Below are positions 30,895-40,769 of a DNA stretch of 64,000 nucleotides, in pieces. This DNA is from Symbiodinium microadriaticum. Its lineage: Eukaryota > Sar > Dinophyceae > Suessiales > Symbiodiniaceae. A program made the translations under genes and the position numbers. Within the stretch, counting starts at the first letter, position 1; each line of letters opens with the position of its first letter. Location of the stretch: the NCBI GenBank assembly GCA_001939145.1, contig LSRX01000306.1:349339-413338 (forward strand), given 5' to 3'. Below the pieces are notes generated by a model that saw nothing but the letters and a program-made list of their open reading frames with translations, had not been told where the DNA came from and searched no databases.

Positions 30895-31650
30895 AGTTAC
30901 ATAGTTGCCACAGTTGCAGCTTTGATCGGGAATTCGGATTCCAAGGTAGCCTGAAACTTAAACCACACGGTTGCTTGTAGCCTTCAGTGTTCGAACATGG
31001 TGACTCTTGCAGACCAAAGGCTGCGGCATGAAAGCCGACGCGGCTTAATCAAGTCCAAGACAGAGGGCGGGAATCGGGCGACGGGGGTCCGGGCCTCGGG
31101 CAGTTCGATCAGACGTACAAGCACGTAAAGCACGTTGCACTTCTCACGGGATGAATGTGCAGTTGTAGTTGATGGGAAGCACACATGCGATGCACGACTA
31201 TTCCTGCTTGAAGCCTGCGCAAGAAAAGTCCTTCTTGGCTTGGGTTCGGGTTCTCGGGAATCACCTCCCTTCATGACAGTTTCTCTTTGAAGCTCGCTCG
31301 TCATCCTCTTCGTGTCCTCTCCGTGGATTACTACTGATGCCAAGCTTTGAGACACCAGAAAGCATCGTCCATGTATGTAGCTTTGCGAGCGTTGTTGGTG
31401 ATGTGATGTTTCATCTTCCTGGAGGGGGCGATGTTGGCTTTTGCCTGATCCGTCTGCTTCTCTTCGGGTTCGGATGCTGGTCTTCCTTCCGTGTACTTGA
31501 CGATTGAGCTTCGTGGGGTCCGTGAAAATCAGTTCAGAATCCTTGCTTTTTTGTATCATTTCTGTGACGCTTCCGCTCCCTGGCTCTCAATCGACATGCA
31601 CCCTCTTGTGCCGCAAGACAGTGTCCTGGCCAGGACGTCATCATGTTCTT
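30895..31650. other. No supported gene; open minus-strand frame 31559-30984
   Basis: A 191-codon minus frame is open here, hydrophilic at first and then LIELPEARTPVARFPPSVLD. It has an ATG at its 5' end (31559) but no recognised domain. It may be an exon or chance. Confidence 0.2.
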
Positions 31651-31652
31651 AG

Positions 31653-31991
31653 ATGCTCACGTCCGACCTGTTCCAGGCCTCGCTGGTATGGAGCTCACTT
31701 CGGCGGGTTTCTTTCTGGTGGTTTCTTTGTGGTGTCTCTGGGCGGTTATTGCTATGCCGGGAACAGGCATCGTTAGCCACAAAGAGGCCGCAAAGGGCCT
31801 TCGGCCAAGCCGTGCTTAAGGTGCCGAGCATGGACCACTCTGCTGTTCTGTTCCGTCTGTGGAGAGGCTGGCACATACCGCTGCTGAGACACATCGGCCA
31901 AAACTACAAGCGCAGCCTGGCCCTTTTGTACGGCTGCGTAGGCTGGCGAACCTGGGAGTCGTGGAATCCGGGAGGTCCTTTCGCGCAGTGA
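31653..31991 (+). CDS. Hypothetical ORF, 112 aa
   Basis: ATG at 31653, TGA at 31989-31991. The first half is hydrophobic (SFWWFLCGVSGRLLLC); the second half is Trp- and basic-rich (FRLWRGWHIPLLRHIGQNYK). No family recognised, no supporting neighbour, and minus-strand frames overlap. Confidence 0.22.
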   Translation: MLTSDLFQASLVWSSLRRVSFWWFLCGVSGRLLLCREQASLATKRPQRAFGQAVLKVPSMDHSAVLFRLWRGWHIPLLRHIGQNYKRSLALLYGCVGWRTWESWNPGGPFAQ

Positions 31992-32146
31992 TCACACTAC
32001 TTCTTGCACAGCCTTCGCGGCAACCGCTACTGCCCAAAACAGGTCACTAGGAACCGCGATTGCAGCGGCTGCCGCTGCCGACGACGACGACTATGAAAAA
32101 TGAAGACTTCGACGACCGTTGTCAAAAGAGCTCTTAGTACCGGCTG

Positions 32147-32443
32147 TTGCTGCAATCTTCAGGACAGCTCAGGCCGAGGGTGACCCCTGAAAATCCGAGG
32201 CGTGGTCGTTCCGTTGATACCCATCCTGAATGCGGACACCTGGGAAGTCAACAACAATGCCATTGGTGTGAAGATGATGTCCCGATGTCGCATGTGGTAG
32301 TGGAGTGCGGCAAGATGGCAATCAAATGCAAGCTCCGACAGTCGAGGTTCGATTGGACACTTTTCTTCAACTGGTTTGAAGATGGCAGCGACATCGTGCC
32401 GTGCATGAGCGGAGGCGGGGCGCACTGGCGCGCACGACTCTGA
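32147..32443 (+). CDS. Coding-like fragment with a CCHC-like knuckle, unknown
   Basis: The frame encodes HPECGHLGSQQQCHWCEDDV followed by PMSHVVVECGKM, giving C-x2-C-x7-H-x4-C. This spacing resembles the zinc-knuckle at the C-terminus of some LINE ORFs, but no reverse-transcriptase motif is found before it and the frame starts without ATG. It ends at TGA 32441-32443. Confidence 0.22.
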   Translation: MLQSSGQLRPRVTPENPRRGRSVDTHPECGHLGSQQQCHWCEDDVPMSHVVVECGKMAIKCKLRQSRFDWTLFFNWFEDGSDIVPCMSGGGAHWRARL

Positions 32444-32449
32444 TCGGAG

Positions 32450-33085
32450 AATATATCCTTCTGCTCTGAGGTCTTTTTGCCATCTCTAAGCGTTGGTGGC
32501 ACGAGTCGGGCGAGTGTCCTGGCTACACTGCCAGTCGCTGCCAGTTCGGATGATGTGCCTGGTGAGCAAAGCCTTTCCACTTCTACTACGAGCCACTGAG
32601 AAGGTACGACTATGGCATGAATATGTGGGGCGCAGAGAACATCGAGCAGTCCATTCGGCATCCCAGCGATAAGTTCAGACTAACTCAAGACGGTGTGACT
32701 GGCCTCGTGTTGCACACCGGAGTGCAAACACCGCTCCTGCATGACCAACAAGAACTTCTCACATGGCAAGCCACACGACAGAAGATTTTATCTCAGATAC
32801 TTCGTCCACTTCACGAGTCTGCGGGATATGCAATGTAACACCACTTGGCCTCCGCACAAGGTCGCGGGCCGTCGTGAAGCAAGCATGTAACCATCATTAT
32901 GATTTCCACACCTACAACATGCATCGAAAGCTCGTTTGGACATGTTAGACACCATGCATGGGGTCGCGGGGATGAGGGCGTCCAGTGTATGTGTGAGGTA
33001 TTCCACGCTTACACCACAAGCGTCGACAGCTCGCTTGATTGTCGCTTGTGCCACCGGCTTTCTGAAATTTCTTCCAGGGATGTGC
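32450..33085. other. No supported gene
   Basis: Short frames only. Confidence 0.3.
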
Positions 33086-33089
33086 CTCT

Positions 33090-34388
33090 GTGCCGTTTAT
33101 TTCTGCGGCAGCCTGGTATACTTGTGATACAACTGTATTGGACGTGCTTGGTGGCGTGCTCGCCCTCGATGCTGGAACACTGTTGCCTCGGCACATGGCG
33201 CGCGCCTTTGGGGTCGCCCTTGTGTGTGCATGGAGCATCGCTCCCTCGGCACTGGCCGCACGGCTTCACCTCCTTGATGCTATTTGCGTCTGTCGACTAC
33301 TTGCTGCATTTTTTGGTGCATGCCGGAATTATCAGTCTTGTTCAAACCCAATTCATTCCTGGCCCCTTGTTCCTCGACCACTGAATTTTTTTCCAGGTGT
33401 CCTAAAACCATGTTTTTCCTAAAACCCATGTTTTCACAGTTCTTGTGGGGTTGCACACCGTACACCATGGTTTAACACAATGACCTGTCTGCATTGGCTA
33501 ATTCTCCCGCACTTGAACTCTGTGACGGAGGGGGCTATGGCGTTTGCGGAGACCCTCTGAGATGTTAAGAGGGACGTGGGAGGCAGGCCGCACCGTAAGT
33601 GCTGGTCGACGCTCACTCACTCACTCACTCACTCACTCACTCACTCACTCACTCACTACGTATAACTTCCATGTGAGGGCGTGCAGCACGTGGTTAAGTA
33701 GTAGGCTGTATCAGCATCAGGATTTGGCTTTGTGGGGGCGAGATCTTCGTGGCCCGAGACTCCCGTGTTGACGCTCCGCAGCATTTCGCAGGTTGTCGGG
33801 ATTGTAGGGGTGGCTTCTTCTGATTTTGGCAGCGTGGGGACAGGTTTGCGTTTGGTGCACGAGGCACTCCCCGTTTCTAAGGTTGCCACATAAGCGTGCA
33901 TGCTCGCTGGGTGGGAACGAGCGAAATGCACATGATTCGAAGGACTTCTAGGACTTGGGAGCCGTGGGTCGTTCTGAAGCATAGGAAGCATGGTCTGATG
34001 GAGGGGATGGGTGGGCTGGTGGCAGGGGCCACGATGACGCTTTGCGCTCTTCCGGCCCACATGCCCAAGGTCGTGGTTTCTAGTCATAAGCCCTGTGTGG
34101 ACGCTCCAAAATCACCATCTCCCAGTGGCTCTTGACAAGTTGTCTTGCAATTGCATGCCCGAGCTGGGTACGGATGTTTGGTTCGCGGTGCTGCACGCGG
34201 CACTTGTAAGGTGGACATTTTCGGTGAACCAGGCTTACCTGTTTGATGCATTCTGCCCTGCCCCTGAGGCCCACGTTTTCCGAAGATCCTTCCCGTATGC
34301 GGTGAACAACACCGAGCCTTTCTTGCAATTACTGGGACGATGCCTGGCGGCTTGCACCGTGTTATGCCATGCATACCACCGCTTATAA
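33090..34388 (+). CDS. Three coding-like hydrophobic stretches, possible exons of one membrane protein
   Basis: Stretch 1 (about 33115-33400) encodes VLDVLGGVLALDAGTLLPRH and then VALVCAWSIAPSALAARLHL. Stretch 2 (about 33950-34135) encodes LMEGMGGLVAGATMTLCALP. Stretch 3 (about 34110-34388, TAA end) encodes LGTDVWFAVLHAALVRWTFS and FLQLLGRCLAACTVLCHAYH. All are on the plus strand and contain likely membrane spans. They are separated by a TCAC microsatellite. No family or splice joins could be established, so treat as a hint of a gene. Confidence 0.25.
33612..33657. repeat. (TCAC)n microsatellite
   Basis: About eleven uninterrupted TCAC units. Confidence 0.95.
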
Positions 34389-34399
34389 TGTGAACTGAC

Positions 34400-34980
34400 C
34401 GAGCTGCCCATCTGAGAAGGGGGTTTGCAGATGTCCGACGGAATGGGCAACCGCCGCTCACCATGTATTGTCTGCGATCTCAGGATTTGGCTAGCGGCTA
34501 AGGCATGGTGACCAACAAAGCCTCGCATAATCATCATAACCTTGTCATGCGTTTTCTGCCGAGATTCGAGAGCAGAGCCACAGGCATTGCGAAGGCATGA
34601 AGGTGCATCTACATGGGTATCCTTCATCTCGAACCTGACAACCCTTCGGTTGTCACACCCAGACCTAAACGTGCAAGGCTGAGTTTATTGCAGGTACCAA
34701 CCGGAGCACATAATGTCGTATCTTCACTTCTGAGGAGCATCGTCTTGCCCAGGCTAGCTACAACAGTTACGCTGTTCCTGCTACCTCGAGGTTCCCCTCA
34801 ACCTCGGGTAGCGCACATGAGATGCATATGTTCCAGCCAAAGTGGCTGATCGTATTTCAGCTTCTATTCCTGCTCTTGTCTGATGGGTTGTCAGGAAGTC
34901 TACATCAACAAGGTGCGGACAGTGGAAACCTGGTTTGACGACTACAAGCGATTCTTCTATGCCGCTTCGATAGCAAGTCC
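34400..34980. other. No supported gene
   Basis: Short frames only. Confidence 0.3.
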
Positions 34981-34983
34981 CAG

Positions 34984-35259
34984 ATGAGGCACGCAGGCAA
35001 TACCCCCGTGCAGTCACTTCACATGGCTCTTGTGCGAGCTCGTGCGATTTTCATCCCAAGGCTGCGGATCCCGCAGCGCAGCGATTCGTTTCCAACATGG
35101 GCAGCCCTGCAGCAAGCGGTTGAAGAGAAATACATCTCTTGCTCAAGCACATCAGGTGATATCTCAGATCGAGAAGCGTTGAAGACCCAGCTGAACTGCA
35201 AGCCCTTCAGTTGGCCAGAACCTGAGCACAGAGCAGCTTTCGGCTTCCAGTCATGCTGA
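34984..35259 (+). CDS. Hypothetical ORF, 91 aa
   Basis: ATG at 34984, TGA at 35257-35259. It encodes SFPTWAALQQAVEEKYISCS and REALKTQLNCKPFSWPEPEH, protein-like in composition, with no recognised domain. The antisense frame 35306-35019 is open too and looks comparable, so strand is uncertain. It lies 0.5 kb upstream of the large sulfotransferase/glycosyltransferase gene. Confidence 0.25.
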   Translation: MRHAGNTPVQSLHMALVRARAIFIPRLRIPQRSDSFPTWAALQQAVEEKYISCSSTSGDISDREALKTQLNCKPFSWPEPEHRAAFGFQSC

Positions 35260-35793
35260 GCCTTTTCTAGGTATGTCGCGAAGTTCAAGGCCGGGGTCAG
35301 GGACAAGCCGTTCTCCTTTTTGCAGATGTATCGGCAAACGCTTGCGCCAGCTTGCGCCTGCGCCAGCCTGCGCCAGCCTGCGCCAGCTTGCGCCTTGCAC
35401 AGGATGTCTTTGAGAGCAAGAACATGTTGCCCAAAGCAGCTTGGGCTTCATGCAACTTTATGCGGCATGCCTCCCTGCCGACATTTGCTACTTTTTGTGT
35501 CATGAACTCACTGCCCAAGGACATGTTCCTGATCCGTGACACTGCCAGGCACTCATGGAATCTTGATGAATCTTGTATCCTCGATGTCAGAATGGCTGTG
35601 CCCGGTTCTCCACCTCGCATCGCCATTGCATGGTCCTGCGTGCATCGCAGCATGTTCTCAAGCCCCCCATGTGAAACGACTCTGTGTCCGGTGACCCGAT
35701 ACTACCATTGTAATGAAGCTCGGAGTTGTGCAGTGGGAAAGGAGGTGCGGCCCCCTCCAGCAAGGAGAGCTCCAATGAGCTCAGCGTGGCTGC
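35260..35793. other. Upstream region of the large gene; 12-bp repeats at 35343-35397
   Basis: GCGCCAGCCT/GCGCCAGCTT units repeat at 35343-35397. The plus frame 35352-35915 and the minus frame 35653-35297 are both open and mildly protein-like; neither has a recognised domain. No spliced-leader relic is seen before the ATG at 35794. Confidence 0.3.
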
Positions 35794-38700
35794 ATGGAGT
35801 GCTTCCGGAAGATCCTTCGCCGATCGCTGCTGATTGTCATCGTGCTTGGTGCAAGCTACCCCCTGCTGCTTCTTGCAGTTGGCAAGATCGACCCCCTGAC
35901 CTTCGGAAGAGTTAGAGTGATTTTTTCCCGCACTGCCTACGCACCTGCGCAGCCGCAAAGCACAGAGCTTCAGCCTGACAAAGAGCTGGAGACCGCACAA
36001 GAAGAACCGGAGGCAGCAGAGACGACGGAGACCAGTTCCGTCGTCTCGGTGGTCCTAACTGCATCCAAGGGGAGCGAGCCGGAAGGTTTTTGCCAGGTTC
36101 TGCAGCAGCTGGCCAACCGCAGCTGCTTGACAGACAGTGGAGGAAGTGGTGGTGGCTGCAGAATTACGACGAATTGCAGCGACTCTCCATCTGGTGATGC
36201 ATCGTTTTTTTCGCCGCCGGCAAGTGAAGCGATGCTTCGTGCGAGCGCAGGCACCCGTTTCGTGCTCTTTCTGCGGGATCCGCGAGACGTCCTGATTTCG
36301 GCGTGCGACGTGCCAGCGCACGCTGGTTGCGAGAATTTGAACCTTTTCCTAATGCAGAACATCCGGCCTGTTTCGAGATCGGCAGAGCTAGGCTATCGCA
36401 TCTTCACTTCCATGAAGCAGGAGAGCCCCGAGAGAGCCGAAATCTTCTACTACGAAGACTTCCACCGTGCCGCCAGCCGGAGCCGACTGCTCAGCACTTT
36501 GGCGCAGTTCCTGGGTCTGTCCTTGGAAGAGCCGGAGCTTCGGTCCTTGGCCGAAGGAGGAAGGACAAAAGGGGCGATTTGCATTGCGAACTCTTTGCTC
36601 CCGAACTTTTTGGCGGCGTCCTTGACCCGTGCGATGGCCAAGGAGCTGCCTTTGGATCTGGCGAAACGATGGCAGGTCTTGTGCCCTCCGCTCTGGCCCA
36701 AGACCTGCCGAAGGAAGCTCAACCGCGGAGAAGGGCTTCTAGGCGACAGCTGTGGCAAACATGCCCAAGGCTGCCCGGACCTTTGCCATCGAATACATGA
36801 GCCACCTTTCTGTGCTTCGATGTCCTCCGGCCCTGTTCCGAGACCTTGTCGCGTGGATAGCACGGGCGATTGGTTTCAGCACGTGGCGCCCAGCCTGGAA
36901 ACACGGGGCGTGATCCACACCTACGTTCTGCCATCAAGCAAGACATCGAAAGCCCACGAGGTCCACACCAGGCTTTCCGCCTGGCGCTATGCTTGGGAAC
37001 GGGCGGGGTGGACCACACGCGTGCTGACCTTCAGCGATGCCCAGATTTCACCGGAGTTCGAAGAGTTGAACCGGACGCTCTGGGCAGAGTTGAGGCCCGG
37101 GAGTTATGGCTATGGCTCCGAGCTTGAAGGCTATTTCCGCTACTTGGCAATGGCCTCCGCCGGAGGGGGCTGGATGTCCGAGTACGACCTGATCCCCACG
37201 TATTTGACTGCGGACATGGAGCCAGGAAACAACGGGACCTTCACGCTCTACCAGAACGAGGTCCCCGCCCTCATGTCCGGCTCCAAGGCGGAGTGGTTGA
37301 AGGCGACCAAGAAGATGTTGAAAGAAAGGCTGCAGCACAAGGATCGTCCATCTTTCTCCGAGAGGCAGGCCTTGGAGGCGCTACGGTTTCAGAAGGACCG
37401 AGACTTTGTCTTCATGAACGTGGTTGCAGAGGCCGATACTTGGCGGAATCTGCCGATGACACATTGTCAGGTAATGCAGCAGATGACCCTGGCCCTGCAC
37501 TTCTCTGATGCTTCGATTGCACGGGCAGAATTGAAGAACAAGAACCGGAGCAAGCTTATGATGAAGGCGGCCGATCGCTGGTGGGCGTGTCAGTCTCCGC
37601 AGTCGATAGGCCCGATAGGCGCTACTCCGCCCGCTGCAAAGACGAAGCTATCAGAGCCAGCACTGCCAGGGCCAGGAAGAGTTGATTTCTTCCCACTTCG
37701 GGCAGAGGGAAACGCCAGCTTTCGGCTCCTCCTCCCGTCGGAAGCCGGCGCCGCAACCGGAGGGGGTGATCTCGGAGTGGCCTGTACCGTGCTGAATCAG
37801 CTGGCAAAGCTCCGCTGTTTCAGCAAGCTTAACTGCTCCTCAGATGTCACATGCGGGAGGGATGCAATGTACATTGACAATGTCAGCGACGGCAGCTGCA
37901 AAGACGTCTGGCCGCCCTTAGGCAATGCCACAGACATGCATGAAGAAGCGAGGCTATTCCTACATGCGGGGCAGCCCGCGCAGGTCCTCGTTTTCCTGAG
38001 AGACCCCCGAGACATCGTGATTTCTGCTTTCCGAAGAGCTAAGACCAACCCAGACTGTCCATCCATGGAGCTCTTCGTCTTGAGGCACATACAACCTGTG
38101 TCGCGATGGGTGAATATGCGACACGAGTTTGTCATGCGCCTGCGTGAGATTGACGGCACTCGCGCTCAAGTCTTCTTTTTCGATGATCTTTACAGCAACT
38201 TGACCAGTGTCGTGCGTTCCATGGCACTCTTCGTGGGCGTGCGTGGCGAGAGGGAGGTGTCCGCATCGATGCTTCAATCACTTGTCGATGTTGGCATGTC
38301 CAGCAACCCCAACACAACAGCTCGCCATCTTTGCCTTTCCAGTTCCGCTGTGTCAGAGCACGTGGGTGCTGCGATGACGCGGCTGATGAAGCGAGAGCTT
38401 TCGCAGACTCTCTGGGAGAGATGGCGAAACTGCAAGCAAACGTGGCCAAAGGTGCCCACTTGTCCAAAAGGCTCGCAGCTTGCCATACAGACCGGGTCTG
38501 CGGACTACTGCAGCGGTCCTCAAGGTCGCTCCTGCCCGAGTCTCTGCAGCAAAGAGAAGCAGGGCTCCGGCTGCCTAGAGCCGAGTCTGAGGCCATCTCC
38601 AGGACCTTGTGTTGCCTCCCGCGTTTCGGAGTTCTGGGGCGCTTTTCAAGGCCAGGGGAAGGGGAGGAGGCCTTTAAGGGTCATGCACACCTACTACACC

Positions 38701-39426
38701 AACGAAGACGATCCGTCCGACAAAGCAACAAACACGCTCGGTGCTTGGCAAGAGGCTTGGCGCCGTGCTGGTTGGGAGACCCGGATTCTGACTATAGAGG
38801 ATGCAAAGACTTCGGCGAACTTTAGCCAGGTAGAAAGAGACTTGCTTACAAAGGTCCCTCTGGGCAACAACCCAAGATACGACTACCACTGCTACATGCG
38901 CTACTTGGCTATGGCCGAAGCAGGAGGCGGTTGGATGTCGGACTACGACGTGATCCCGACCTGGCTAACGCCAGACACAGACTTGCCCAACAACGGCAGC
39001 TTTACCATTTACCAGAACCATGTTCCCGCCTTGCTGTCGGGCACACAGGAGGAGTGGTATCGCATGACACATGCTCTCGTATCCGTTGCTGTGGAGCAAG
39101 GCGAGGAACACGCGATCTTGGCCCAGGGAAAGAAGCTGTTCTCCGACATGATTGCAATGCTGGTGCTGAGGAGTGTGGTGCCCCAGCCTCTCCTGTATGT
39201 GAACGTTATCGCAAATGGCAATGAATGGGGTCCGGACGTGCGTGAGGTCGATTGCGCAACGGTGCAAAGATTCACTCTCGCAGTCCATTTCTCCCACCGG
39301 GCAATAGTGGAGCTTCATCGGAATCTGGGCAGTCGCGGTCGGACGATGAGTGAGGCTTCCGAGCGCTTTTGGAAGTGTGCGGCAGAGGCATCGCGGAGCT
39401 TCGCCAAAACCGGCAAGCGATCTTGA
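35794..39426 (+). CDS. Duplicated sulfotransferase-like/glycosyltransferase-like fusion protein, 1210 aa, intronless
   Basis: ATG at 35794 to TGA at 39424-39426 without intron. A short basic N-terminus is followed by a membrane span at about residues 8-27 (LLIVIVLGAS...LLLLAVG), the layout of a type II Golgi enzyme. Then come two modules. Module 1: a sulfotransferase-like part with FLRDPRDVLISA near residue 160 (the 3'-phosphosulfate-binding RDPRD block), a Cys-rich linker, and a glycosyltransferase-like part with GYFRYLAMASAGGGWMSEYD near residues 447-466 (DxD-type nucleotide-sugar site). Module 2 repeats this: FLRDPRDIVISA near 735 and CYMRYLAMAEAGGGWMSDYD near 1034-1053, about 580 residues later. 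N-glycosylation sequons are frequent. The usual 5'-phosphosulfate loop is not obvious in either half. Plausible role: building or sulfating a glycan in the secretory pathway; substrate unknown. By its length and absence of stops this is the firmest ORF here. Confidence 0.85.
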   Translation: MECFRKILRRSLLIVIVLGASYPLLLLAVGKIDPLTFGRVRVIFSRTAYAPAQPQSTELQPDKELETAQEEPEAAETTETSSVVSVVLTASKGSEPEGFCQVLQQLANRSCLTDSGGSGGGCRITTNCSDSPSGDASFFSPPASEAMLRASAGTRFVLFLRDPRDVLISACDVPAHAGCENLNLFLMQNIRPVSRSAELGYRIFTSMKQESPERAEIFYYEDFHRAASRSRLLSTLAQFLGLSLEEPELRSLAEGGRTKGAICIANSLLPNFLAASLTRAMAKELPLDLAKRWQVLCPPLWPKTCRRKLNRGEGLLGDSCGKHAQGCPDLCHRIHEPPFCASMSSGPVPRPCRVDSTGDWFQHVAPSLETRGVIHTYVLPSSKTSKAHEVHTRLSAWRYAWERAGWTTRVLTFSDAQISPEFEELNRTLWAELRPGSYGYGSELEGYFRYLAMASAGGGWMSEYDLIPTYLTADMEPGNNGTFTLYQNEVPALMSGSKAEWLKATKKMLKERLQHKDRPSFSERQALEALRFQKDRDFVFMNVVAEADTWRNLPMTHCQVMQQMTLALHFSDASIARAELKNKNRSKLMMKAADRWWACQSPQSIGPIGATPPAAKTKLSEPALPGPGRVDFFPLRAEGNASFRLLLPSEAGAATGGGDLGVACTVLNQLAKLRCFSKLNCSSDVTCGRDAMYIDNVSDGSCKDVWPPLGNATDMHEEARLFLHAGQPAQVLVFLRDPRDIVISAFRRAKTNPDCPSMELFVLRHIQPVSRWVNMRHEFVMRLREIDGTRAQVFFFDDLYSNLTSVVRSMALFVGVRGEREVSASMLQSLVDVGMSSNPNTTARHLCLSSSAVSEHVGAAMTRLMKRELSQTLWERWRNCKQTWPKVPTCPKGSQLAIQTGSADYCSGPQGRSCPSLCSKEKQGSGCLEPSLRPSPGPCVASRVSEFWGAFQGQGKGRRPLRVMHTYYTNEDDPSDKATNTLGAWQEAWRRAGWETRILTIEDAKTSANFSQVERDLLTKVPLGNNPRYDYHCYMRYLAMAEAGGGWMSDYDVIPTWLTPDTDLPNNGSFTIYQNHVPALLSGTQEEWYRMTHALVSVAVEQGEEHAILAQGKKLFSDMIAMLVLRSVVPQPLLYVNVIANGNEWGPDVREVDCATVQRFTLAVHFSHRAIVELHRNLGSRGRTMSEASERFWKCAAEASRSFAKTGKRS

Positions 39427-39476
39427 GTGGTTCAAAAAATTGAGTCTCATCCTCTTAGTCTTAGTGGGCGGTCGAA

Positions 39477-39531
39477 CTGAGAAGGAACACTTCCCCCCGA
39501 GGGTTCCTTTTTAGCTGTTCCTGGTTCTCAG
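39477..39531. repeat. Inverted repeat just after the large gene
   Basis: CTGAGAAGGAAC (39477-39488) pairs with GTTCCTGGTTCTCAG (39517-39531) apart from three extra bases. It lies 50 bp after the stop codon, so it may be in the 3' untranslated region or be a remnant of a small inverted-repeat element. Confidence 0.55.
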
Positions 39532-39611
39532 CTCTCTCGGCCCCGCTTCCGAATCGCTGCCTCGGCTACCTCGGCTCCAGGACTTTAAGGTTTTGCAGGA
39601 AAGTACCAAAA

Positions 39612-39691
39612 CCCTCCAAGTACCCTCAAAGAGGGGGTACATGGTCCCACATTAAGGGTATTTAGGGTCTTTAGAGGGTAGATGGAGGGTC
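39612..39691. mobile_element. Short inverted-repeat element, family B, copy 1 (80 bp)
   Basis: Starts ACCCTCCAAGTACCCTC and ends GAGGGTAGATGGAGGGT, whose ends pair at 15 of 17 positions. The core contains ATTAAGGGTATTTAGGGTC. A second copy is at 46301-46379. It is too small to encode anything; MITE-like by structure. Confidence 0.6.
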
Positions 39692-39979
39692 TAGGTATTT
39701 GGGCTTTGTTGCTTTAGGCTTCAACTTCTGACCGGAGTCAACGTCTTTGGCATGCGCGAGCTGTGGAAGCACAATTCTGCGCCCTGAAACCTTGATCCGG
39801 GAGCCCCCAAGGTCACGAACCTTTGCATTCTACCGGAGCGGCGGACGCATCGGTTGCTTGAAGGGCCCTGCCACACGGAGGACCCTGCGATTTTGTATCT
39901 ACACAAGCTCTGGCTCTGCGAGTGGCCAGGACAGGCGTCTTCGATGGACCTACGCGAACAAGGGCAGCGTCCTCAGAGC

Positions 39980-40065
39980 TCAGCCCCTAAGTAGTTCCTT
40001 TTTGTGGTTCATATTTAGAATCCTAGAAGGTAATCTCATAACGGAACTACTTACGGGCCTAGGGG
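39980..40065. mobile_element. Short inverted-repeat element, family A, copy 1
   Basis: CCCCTAAGTAGTTCCTTTTT at the left pairs with GGAACTACTTACGGGCC at the right around a core with ATATTTAGAATCCTA and AAGGTAATC. The same layout occurs at 52176-52270 and, reversed, at 54454-54549. Here it lies inside an otherwise open plus frame (39747-40274) of doubtful coding status. Confidence 0.65.
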
Positions 40066-40273
40066 TAGAGCCTTTAGAGGACGAGTATTGTCCGACCCGA
40101 CAGGGCGCAGCCTGCAACATGTCGACACGGAGACGCACCGCGGCCGAGCTTTTCTGGTGTCACGCTGATAAACTGCTGTGTAAATCCGGGCCAGTGGCAT
40201 TTGAGGTGCTTGGATGCCGATGCGGCGGAGACGCAGAAGGTCGGTGCAAAGGTGCTGTGAACTCGCCGCACTA

Positions 40274-40765
40274 AACTTCCGAGTGTGGGAAGTCTGTACC
40301 TCTGGAGACGACTCGAGGCTTTATCGCTGTATACAAAGCTCTCCCATGCAGGCTCTGGGCCGCCGTGGGGTATGTTACATAGGATGGGATGGTTGGTTCC
40401 CTGTGAGGAGTGGACATTTCGACAGGGCCACTTGAAGTTTGCCAGCCTCTGTTTTGGCCCCAGAGTGGACGGGGGAGGCTAGGCAGCTTTCGCTGGGTGC
40501 AGTCGGCCCAGGTGTCAACGGCTCGGCGGAGGGCGACTTGACCTTCGTGCGCTGCGGAAACTTCCTGCAAGAACGAGGCCCTTTCGAGGCCTTCGACGAG
40601 AAGGCACGCAGACAACTTTGCAGAGCAGTGCAGCGCGCTTGCAGCTCTGAGCAGCGCAGGCCATGGGACCATTCCCTGCACGAAGGCCACACTTTTAGAG
40701 TGACGAGCACAGACGGCTTGCCCCCGCGTTGGAACCTGCTCGAGGTCAGCCGCCGGCTAGTTTGA
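40274..40765 (+). CDS. Coding-like exons upstream of the WD40 gene, unknown
   Basis: About 40274-40360 encodes LNFRVWEVCTSGDDSRLYRC, whose RVWEV resembles a WD-repeat strand. About 40485-40765 encodes GDLTFVRCGNFLQERGPFEA, then FDEKARRQLCRAVQRACSSE, and ends TGA at 40763-40765. The second stretch is convincingly protein-like and may be a last exon. Whether the two belong together, or with the WD40 gene 6 kb downstream, is not known. Confidence 0.35.
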
Positions 40766-40769
40766 TGCG

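Noticed and set aside
31330-31400. ATYMDDAFW on the minus strand, resembling the YxDD box of reverse transcriptases
   Set aside because: No flanking reverse-transcriptase motifs in any frame, and the frame ends soon after with two stops. Judged chance.
33612-33657. Regular short repeats considered as a CRISPR-like array
   Set aside because: A 4-bp unit without spacers is a microsatellite. No repeat-spacer structure exists anywhere in the window.
35970-39450. Antisense and shifted ORFs of 100-165 codons inside the large gene
   Set aside because: Shadows of the 1210-codon frame, with no motif of their own.
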